The notes under the pieces were generated by a model that saw only the letters and a list, made by a program, of their open reading frames with translations, had not been told where the DNA came from and ran no database searches. This document shows positions 54,791 through 64,000 of a DNA stretch of 64,000 nucleotides, one piece after another. Each line of letters begins with the position of its first letter. Position 1 is the stretch's first letter. The translations under genes and the position numbers were made by a program. This stretch comes from Mermis nigrescens (Eukaryota; Nematoda; Enoplea; Mermithida; Mermithidae). The stretch is taken from assembly GCA_036768485.1 (NCBI GenBank), contig JAVLUZ010000157.1:10868422-10932421 (forward strand). The letters are read 5' to 3'.

Positions 54791-55392
54791 CAGGGGCGGA
54801 TTTAAGGGGGCGGCCGCCCCCCCCCCATTGGCCATAAATATTTGGCGAAATAAAGAATGGATATGCAGTTTGCAATGATTTTTGGCCGTCAGTGACTAAA
54901 ATTTCTCAAATTTTTCTGGCGCTACGCGCCGGATGATATCTATTAATGACATTTATTTATCCTCTTGGCGACCTCGAAGCCATTTTCTGTTCATGTAGAT
55001 TTCAAAACAATTTTAACAGCAGAAACGGCTATTTTTGCATAGTTTTCTTATATGTTCAATTAAAAATTTCGATGTTTCGCATCAAATGCTATAAATACAG
55101 GAAATCAAGCAGTAATCATGTTTCTAGACGTCTATCCGCCTTAATTTCGCAAATTTTTCCGGCGCTTCGCGCCAGAATTTTGTTAAAGTCAAAGGAATTT
55201 AATGATTTTTTCGCAAGAAATTAACAAAAATTTCAAAATTTGTTGAAAAAATATTGCGTCAAAAGTGATTTTATGTAAAAGTATACAATGTAAAACACCG
55301 AATAAGCGCGGGGCACATTGTCGTACCTATTTTTGACTGTTTTGGAAAAGTCGGGATTCCGCCCCCTTTAAAAAATCTTAGATCCGCCACTG
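54791..55392. mobile_element. B-family hAT-like element (B3)
   Basis: Starts CAGGGGCGGATTTAAGGGGG and ends GATCCGCCACTG. Weak 8-bp duplication AAGTTTGG/AAAATAGG (5/8). Cassettes GGCGCTACGCGCC near 54918 and GGCGCTTCGCGCC near 55162. It gives the uninterrupted B sequence that shows the A-block insertion site at 4776. Confidence 0.82.
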
Positions 55393-58300
55393 AAAATAGG
55401 TGTTCCTACCTGCCTATACTTACCAAATGATACGCTGCAGCAAAAGTAGATAGGTTAAGTACATACAAACAACCTACCTTTTTAGTCTACTTCAAAATTC
55501 TTTGAACTTTTTACAGTAAGGTGATTGGAAAGCACTGACAATTCAGCCAACCGGCAAAGAGCCTGTATCATTTATCCGAGAGCTTTTTCAGCAAATCTTT
55601 TCCGAGGCTACAGTAAATCTATCTTCCCTACTTACTGTAGGTCATTTAGAGATCACTGTAGCTACGTACATAGTAAGGAAGCGAAATGGGACGTTTTGGC
55701 GCCGCCGTTTTGGCGCTATACTCTTTGTAATATTATTAATTATTTACATTTCATTCATGATTAAAGTATAATACAGACTAGCAAAGAAAAACGCTCCGAT
55801 GGAACAAAGAAGATGAATATACTTGAAATTCTGTTATTAGGGATGTAAAAGGATGGGACTAGGAAAAAGCTACCTAAAGTCGCAAAATCTGATAAAAATC
55901 ACACTTTCTCTAAGCAACGCAAAAAATCGAATATGTATGTATTTTCTGCAGCCTTTAAAAAGTGTCTTTCTTAAATAATTTTCAAAGTTTCAGATAAGAG
56001 TGTATAAACGAAATATATAATGTTTACTTTTTTAAATTGCTGGCGAGTAGCAACGCTGACTAGCTTCGTATCTTGATATTGATAGAAAACTAAGTGGTAT
56101 TGTATTTAAGGTTGTTTTATTTTGTTATGAGCATTATAGCAAGCAAAGCAGGGGCAAAGATGGCCTGTAATTTTTTCCAAAAGATAAGGATGGCCTGTGA
56201 TTTTTTCCAAAAGATAAAGATGATGGGCCGATTGATTAGTGCACACTACCGTTACGGGCATGCTAGTGTATCCCAGATTTGGTCTGTTTCAAGTCAACTT
56301 ACGCATTTCCTACTGTTTTAAACCAACAATTTTTTCGATTGTCTTGGATGCATCAATATTTGCTATTTCATTCAATTGGCTTAGAAAGAGTGTTAGTTTA
56401 CTCAATATCATTTCCCATAGCTACTGCATAGCTAACGTGCTGCTTTTTCAATCATTTTTATGATTGAAGATTTATTTTAATCTGTTGGCCGCGGAATATA
56501 CTTCGAGTTTTTGCGTTGCTTAGAGAAAGTGTGATTTTTATCAGATTTTGCGACTTTAGGTAGCTTTTTCCGAGTTACCGCCATTTACATCCTTAATAAT
56601 CCACAATTCCAAGTATATTCATCTTTTTAGTTCCATCGGAGCATTTTTCTTTGCTATTACCCCACGTTTAAGTTAGCATGATTTGAGTACCTACATCAGT
56701 CAGTAAACACATACAGTAACATGCCACAATAATGACAGCGGTCCAAGAACGCGGAAAACAATATTGTTCTTAACATCAGCATTATCCTTTTTAAACAAGA
56801 CAACAGATCAAAGTTTTTCAGCATAAACTTTACGCAAATATCAAGTGTAAGGAATACTAACGCTCAGATTTAGAAGTAAAATAAATTTGTAGTATAAACT
56901 ACATATTATCAACAAATGAATAGTGCAAACTTTACACAACTACTAGGTGTAGAGAAAACTAACAGTCAGATTCCCGATTCTGATTTTACGTAGAACATTT
57001 TAAAAAAAAGCTTCCGCAAGGCTCTAGAACTAAAGTTAATATGCAGTGTAAACTTTAGACAACCACAGAATGTAAAGAAAATTTAAGTCGTATTCGTAAT
57101 TCTGATATTACTCTGATATTACGATCAACATTTATGAAAAAATTAAGTCTCCACAATGGCCCGTGGACAAATAAATATCAGATATAAACCACTTTACACC
57201 ACTGTTGAGTGCAAACAAAGTGGCGTATCATATTTGGTTTCTGGCTCATTTTTAGACTTGAGATTATGTCCAGACTCATAACCCAGAACTTGGCAGAAAA
57301 AAACAAGACAGAAACACGTTTAACTCTCCCATTTTTTACACCTCCCGAAAAAGCTAAATATTGATGTAAACAAACACAATTCGCTGTGACGCGTACCCCT
57401 TGGAAAGTACTTTATTTTTGCCCTATTCGACCTCGCCCGACTTCCGAACAGAGAAAGTGGCGAACAAAAGAATGAATAAACACGTATTTTCCACTGTCCA
57501 CCACATTGTAAATTTTAAAAATCTGAACCTAACGACCCATTGAGTGTAAATAAATTCGGTTCGGGCCAGTTTGTAGCCCTTTCATGGTAGTACGTTTGTA
57601 TGTGCCAAACTTATGTTCCGCAAAATATTTGATATGATAAACCAATCAAAATACGAAAAAACCTTTCTTTCGCCCATTTTATACTTCAGATTTCGAACTT
57701 TACACTCCCATAAACAACTGAATATTACGCTTTTTTAACGCGACTTGCTTCGACATGTAGCTCTTACAAGTAACTTTATTTCTATTTTATCCAATTAATC
57801 TCAACTCATTACTGAAAAAGTTGGCAGAGAAATCTTGTACAAAATCTATTTTTTACTCATCCACTAGAGTGTAAAGTTTAAACCCCTGGTACTAACTGCG
57901 TATTGATTGTAGAAAAGTTTGATGGTAAGCACAAGATAGCCCTTGATCCTTAGTACATTTCTGTCAGAAAAATTCCTTAAAACTCATAACCGGAGTTGTA
58001 GGCAGACATAAACAAGTCAAAAACTCGACCAAAATGTCTTTTCACCCCCAGATTTTCGCACTTCTTACACTTCCATTTGAGAACTAAGGCGCAATTCGAC
58101 AAACAAAAAGTGTCATCTGCAGAACCTAAATAGATGAATAAGTCAAATGAAGTGCATGGTTTAGCCAAAAGAATCAAAAAATGAAAAAGTCATTATTCAA
58201 TGATTTGAACCCATTATTTCTTTTTTAAACCCACATGCGAGAACGGACACGTGAGCCACTGCAACTCAACATATAGGTCGATTTCAGCTTAATTATACTA

Positions 58301-59874
58301 TATTGAAAAATATTTATCATTCAACTGAAGTTTAAGAACAGTGCATTTATAATAATAAAAATAATTATTTAATAAAGACGAGTCAAAAAACCTCTGAAAT
58401 AAGAAAAATCTGATCAAACAATATGCAATACGGAGTTATCTACCGGCATTAGAAAATTGATGTATAATTCAAAGTTCACCTCTTCATACCTCAACAAACA
58501 CTAGCTGTGGAAAAGTTTAAAGGTCAGATTCGTTATTATTACCTTACGGAGAACAATTTTTTTTAAATTCATCATTCATGATGCTCTGGGCGGAAAAAAT
58601 TTTTTCAGTGGAAAGTTTACACCTGCACTAATAACGCAATATTGATTGTAAAGAAATAAAATAAATTTTGACGTGTAGCGCTTAGAACGAGGCACATTTT
58701 GAAGATAATTACCACGTTCTGTCTACTAAGTGGAGAATATGGCAGGAAAAAATATTTTTTGTTCCAGACTCTTTACAATAAACCGCCTCTAAATTTAATT
58801 TGAAAATATTACTTTGAAAAAAATTAAAAAAGCTCCCCTAAATTTTATAACCGTCTACCTTTTGAAACCAATCATACTGCATAGAATGGAAAAATGAGTT
58901 AGATATGCTCTTGCACATTAAAACAGTAAAAAACCGTCTAATTTACACTCCTGTGCAACAACTAATGAGTGTAAAAAGATTTTAAGACCAGATTCGTAAC
59001 CTACTAATCAGGGAATACATTTAAAAAAATTGGCTCTCCGCCGATCATTTGAATTTTTGATGTAAACTTTACACACTCACGTTTAGCTCGGTATTGAGTT
59101 TAAACAAAAACAAGAAGGGGTGTATTCAAGTTTTTTTATTATCTACCTTTCAAAAAAACCGCACCTCCCGGATGTTTGCCGTTATAGCTGTGAGGGGGAA
59201 CACAAATTTCGCACTCGCTGTGATAAACATATAAGAAAAAAGGATGGCCAAGTATATTATAGGTAGCGCTATCGCGCTACCTATGATTCTGTAAGCCCAT
59301 TCAATTCTCTACGTGATGGTATAAATTACTTTTAGAATATCTTTGAATTTAGTAAGATAATTAAATGCTTCTAAAAATAAAGTGGATTTTCTACAGTTTT
59401 TCAGTCGTACACAAATGAATGCTCATTGAATCGTAAAGAACAATATGCTATTTTGTACCTTGTAGAACCTGCTTTCTGAATATATAATTTATTTTAAAAT
59501 TGCTTCGAAATTAATTTAATTAGAATAATTTATAACTTGCTGACGTTAAAACGGCGGCGCCAAAACTACGTAGACCCAACCCGTGTTGCTCCGACACAAT
59601 CAGACGTGCCACGTTAAGCGGTAGTTTTCGGCGATGTTAATAAGAAAATAAGAAAATAAGAAAATAAGAAATGTTAATAAGAAAATAACGTTAATAAAAA
59701 GAGTTTAAAGCAGCAGGCCGCTACGAGAACAGCATTGAAGAAGGCAATTATGAATTGGAAAAACTGATTCAGTAACAAGACATTAGCGAAAATGGGCCGT
59801 TTGGAATGGAACAGACCAATGTAGTACCTAGTTCATTTTTTCATGTGCAGGAATTTCCTCTGTAGTTACCAAAA

Positions 59875-60003
<129 letters not shown>

Positions 60004-62992
60004 ACGTGCCTCTTACAACGATTAATAAAAAAGAAATTAATTTTTTATTGAAGAAATCGTTGCATGCGTTTTAAAGAAAGATTAGATTGAGCATCCAAAT
60101 CTTCCGTGCGTACACAATTGCATGCAATTACGAAGATCTGTTTATTTGTATTAAAGATTTGTTTATGCAAACAGACGATAAATTGAAGATTCGGAATTCA
60201 TGAGAACAGGATTATGACTGAATAATCTAAGCATAATTTGTTGAAAAAAGCGCCTACCTACACTTCTATCATTTGATCTAATAACTCTGCGTAAAAGAAT
60301 GGATGTAAATAAATTAATCAAAATAATAAAAATAAATCACTGACTTTAAAAAGCGTCTGAAAAATTGCACCGAATGTTTGCCTCGACTGCGCTTCCACAG
60401 ATTACATTACAATCAGCGCTATATAATTTTGTATTCGTATTAGCTAGCTGTAACGTAAAAGGAATTGATAACGAAAATGCTCTGAATGCCCGCAACACAT
60501 TTTGAGCAACATAAGCAACAATAAGGCTGCAACGTTTATGATACCCAAAAAGCACTTGCTTTTTTGCATACTTGATTTGGGTAAATGACTATCGTAAATT
60601 TATCGAATTTATTGACCAATTCACCTCCTTCGAATATTCTAAATTCTCAATCAGAAAAGGGAGACTTATGTACATACTTTCTTTTTTATACGCAATTTAT
60701 TACTTTTAATCTGTACAGTCATATTATAAAGCCTTTATCCGACAAACATAAATCACAAGCGACTCAGGTGCCATTTATCTCTTAGCCTTATCTATCTAAA
60801 CAACGTGATTATCATAGGTAGTGCGTCAGCGCGTCCTTATAATATACCTGCTTAGGTACCCCCAACATATGAGCCCCCTACAGCTATAACAGGACACATC
60901 TGTGAGATGCAGTTTCTTTTAAAATATAGATAATAACAAAACTCGATGTAACTTCTTTTTGTTTACACTCAATATACACTCAATACTTAGTTTGTAACGA
61001 GCGTGTAAAATTTTGGCTTAACGTTGTAACATATAGCGAATTTTCATAGTTTTTTCTGCAGCTTGTACACAACTCTCTGTAAATGCATTAAACTTATTGA
61101 TAGTATAATATTGTAGAAGAGTAAATTTCCTAAGTACTCATTTTTTGGTTTTTTTTAATTTTGCATTTTCGCATTCTTGAAGGGAGTGTAAAGAGTGTAA
61201 ACATCAGCGGGTGTAAAGACAGATTTTGGTTGCGTTTTTGCCTTCTTTATGTCTACCAACAACTCCGATTATCAGTCCCAAGAAATTTTTTCTGATAGAA
61301 ATGTACTACGGCTTAAGAGCTACTTTCTGCTTACCATCAAAATTTTGCACACTCAATACGCAGTTGGATCTAGGGGTTTAAACTTTACACTCTAGTGAAA
61401 GGTGTAAAAATCAGATTTCGTCCAAGGTTTCTCTGCCAAATTTTCCACTCATAAGTCGGGGTAAATTAAATAAAGTAGAAATAAAGTAGTACCTTTTAAG
61501 GGCTACACGTCACAGCAAACCGCGTTTAAAATCCGCAATATTGATTTATTTATGGGGGTGTGTCGTGTGAAGTTCAAAATTGTGGGTGTGAAGTGGGCGA
61601 AAAATCACGTTTTTCCCCTATTTTGATTAGTAAATATCTCAAATATTTTGCGTAACAGAAGTTTTGCACATACAAACATACTACAATTTAAAGGCTACAA
61701 ACTGGCCAAAATTGAATTTCTTAACACTCAATGGGGAGTTAGGTTCAGATTTTTAAAGTTTACAATGTTTTAGATGGTGGAAAATACGTTTTTGTCCATT
61801 TTTTTGTTCGCCACTTTCTCCTTTTAAAGTCGGGGTAGGTCGAATGAAAGAAAAATAAAGTAGTTTCTAAGGGGTGCACGTCACAGCAATTTCCATTTAT
61901 TTAAATCAATATTTAGCTTTTTCGGACGGTGTAAACCAAAAATTGGGTATGTTAAACGCGTTTGTTTTGTATTGTATGCCAACTTCGCCAGCTATGTGTC
62001 TGGACATGATTTCAAGTCTGAAAATTTACCAGAAATACGCCAATTGAGCGCATTTGTTTACACTAAACAGTAATTTAAAGTAATTTACATTTAATATTTA
62101 TTTGTCTTCAGGCCATTGTGGAGACTTAATTTTTTCATAAATGTTGATCGCAAAATCAGAGTAAAATCAGAATTACGAATCCGACTAAAATCTTTTCTAC
62201 ACTCTATGGTTGTGAAAAGTTTACACTGCAAAATAATATTTAAAATTTTCGTGATTACATTAAAGAGATTTACCCAAAATCATGAAATGTCACGAAAACT
62301 TTTTCTGCTCAAAAAGTTATTTATTAGACGTCGAAATTGATCTTTCTACACCGATTTCTTTCAATATTAATTTCCTATTGTTAATTTCCTTTTGCAGACT
62401 CTAACGTCCCTAAAGGTCTTTTGTATGCCGTTTTTGTAAGTCAGCTCCATCGTTTTGCGCGTCTTTGTTTTTAAAGAAGAATTGCGAATACAGGGGTATA
62501 ATGTCATAATTATGCGCCAAAACTACTTCAAATATTTCAGCAGCGATCTTTCTGATTTTCCAGCGCATTCTTATATTTAAGTTCCGTAAGGTCAGGATTA
62601 AAAATCTGGCTGTAAGTTTTCTTTACATGCAGTAGTTATGTAAAGTTTACACTAAAAATTAAATTTAGTTTCAGAGCGTTGAAGAACGAATCTGAGCGTA
62701 AGTGTTTTTTACACCCAATATTTGGGTTACGTTTACGCTGAAAAATTTTGATCTGTTTAAATAAGGTAAGGTTGTCTTGTTTAGAAAAGATAATGCTGAC
62801 GTTCAGAACAATATTGTTTTCCGCGTTCTTGTACTGCTGTCATTATTGTGGCATGTAACAGGATGTTTACTGACTTATTTACTCATATAATGCTCATTAA
62901 AAGTAGGGTAAAAGTAAAGAAAAATGCTCAGATGGAAAAAACGACTAATATGCTTGGGATTGTGGATTACTAAGGATTTAAAAGGAGGGGAC

Positions 62993-63489
62993 TATAGTCT
63001 GTTTCATTTATCCAAGAGCTTTTTCAGCAAATCTTTTCTGAGGCTACAGTAACTCTATCTTTCCTTCTTACAGTAGGTCGTTTAGAGACCGCTGTAGCTA
63101 CATAAGAAGAAAGGGTTTTTCAATAAATTTTTTAGCGGCATAATTTATTCTCGCCTTCCAGCAGACCATGCAACTTGCAGATGGAGGTTGCGCATTCAGC
63201 TTGTCATAAATTCACTGTTAGACACAATAGAATAAAATTTTAAGTATCGCCGCAAACTTCCGCTTAGCTCTGTGGTAGAACGTCTGATTGTCGTCGAAGC
63301 AAGCCGGGTTCAATTCCAACCGCGAGATTTTTACGTAGAGCACTCACTATAGTATGTGTCCTAGCACTGTTTATATGCTTGAATTCTGTTTACATGAACG
63401 GTTTAGTGCAATAAAAATGAAAGAAAGACAGCCGCTCACCCCCATTCAACTTTACTGAAAAAGCTCTCGAATAAATGAAACAGACTATA
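62993..63489. mobile_element. R-family MITE carrying a tRNA-like segment
   Basis: Inverted ends CTATAGTCTGTTTCATTTAT and AATAAATGAAACAGACTATA, then GAGAGCTTTTTCAG. It interrupts the right arm of U. A partial R end lies at about 55566-55690. The tRNA-like segment is at 63257-63330. Confidence 0.8.
63257..63330 (+). ncRNA. tRNA-like (SINE head) segment inside R
   Basis: A-box-like TTAGCTCTGTGGTAGAAC and B-box-like GGGTTCAATTCC at tRNA spacing. The T stem and acceptor do not pair well, so a tRNA-derived SINE or pseudo-tRNA is more likely than a working tRNA. Confidence 0.4.
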
Positions 63490-63789
63490 GGCCAAAGCTA
63501 CCTCCCTTAAGTCGCAGAATCTGCTAAAAATCAGACTTTCTTTAAGCAATGCAAAAAGTCGAAGTATATTCTGTGGCTTCTAAAAAGTGTAAACTTCTTT
63601 AAATAATTTTCAATGCTCCACATAAGAGTGTATAAATATAATCTAAAATGTTTATTTTTTGTAAATTGCTTGCAAGTTGCAACGCTGATTAGCTTCGTAT
63701 CATCAGTGATAGAAAACTAACTGCAACTGTATTTGAAGATGTTTCATTTTGTTATCATGAGCATTATATCGAGCGAGGCTGACGTCAAC

Positions 63790-64000
63790 TGGTTGGTGCA
63801 CACCACACCCGGGCGTGGGGGGTGGGTTTGGGTGGGGTATGCACCCCTCCCCCCGAGAAACCAAAATACCCCCTCCCCCAGAAATCAAAATACACCCCCA
63901 GAATTCAATTTTTAAAATTTTTTTCGTTTTTTCCGCAATTTTTGATGCCAATGGATAGTACTCAACGAGAAACGTCGAAAAATGGTGTTTTTCGCCATAC
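63790..64000. mobile_element. G-family MITE running off the window end
   Basis: CACACCACACCCGGGCGTGG and GGGGTATGCACCCC, then ACACCCCCAGAATTCAATTT and the shared GCCAATGGATAGTACTC. The right end is outside the window. Confidence 0.55.

Overview
The window looks like a stretch of an animal nuclear genome, most likely an arthropod. It has split genes with GT-AG introns, AT-rich non-coding DNA packed with short non-autonomous transposons, one decayed Jockey/CR1-group non-LTR retrotransposon and two tRNA-derived SINE-like units. There is no operon structure and no bacterial or phage feature. Nothing in the sequence fixes the species; an insect is my inference.

The only confident protein-coding gene is on the + strand: a FET-family RNA-binding protein gene (FUS/EWSR1/TAF15; insect cabeza). 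I assembled 13 coding exons from 11634 to 51560. They join in one open frame of 1701 nt (566 codons plus stop), with every intron phase consistent. The protein order is a QGY-rich prion-like N-terminus (exons 1-5), RGG1 (exons 6-8), an RRM (exons 8-10), RGG2 (exon 10), a RanBP2-type zinc finger (exon 11), RGG3 (exon 12) and a C-terminal RMRPY signal of the PY-NLS type (exon 13). Exons make up about 4% of the 40 kb.

Layout: 1-7.4 kb is intergenic, with inverted-repeat elements, a CCAA-type minisatellite and a tandem block of hAT-like MITEs. 7.48-10.29 kb is the dead LINE. 10.3-11.6 kb is the 5' flank of the FET gene. 11.6-51.6 kb is the FET gene; its introns are largely transposons, many with readable 8-bp target-site duplications (hAT-like) or TA duplications (mariner-like), several nested two to four deep and several lying only a few bases from splice sites. 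51.6-55.8 kb is the 3' end and repeats. 55.8-63.8 kb is a large inverted mosaic centred near 59.7 kb beside a pure AT microsatellite.

The most unusual signal is a short hairpin cassette, GGCGCGAAGCGCC followed by GAAAATTTTTGACATTTTT or close variants. It recurs about 30 times, in both orientations, inside many otherwise different MITE families. Its core GCGAAGC is a known unusually stable DNA mini-hairpin.
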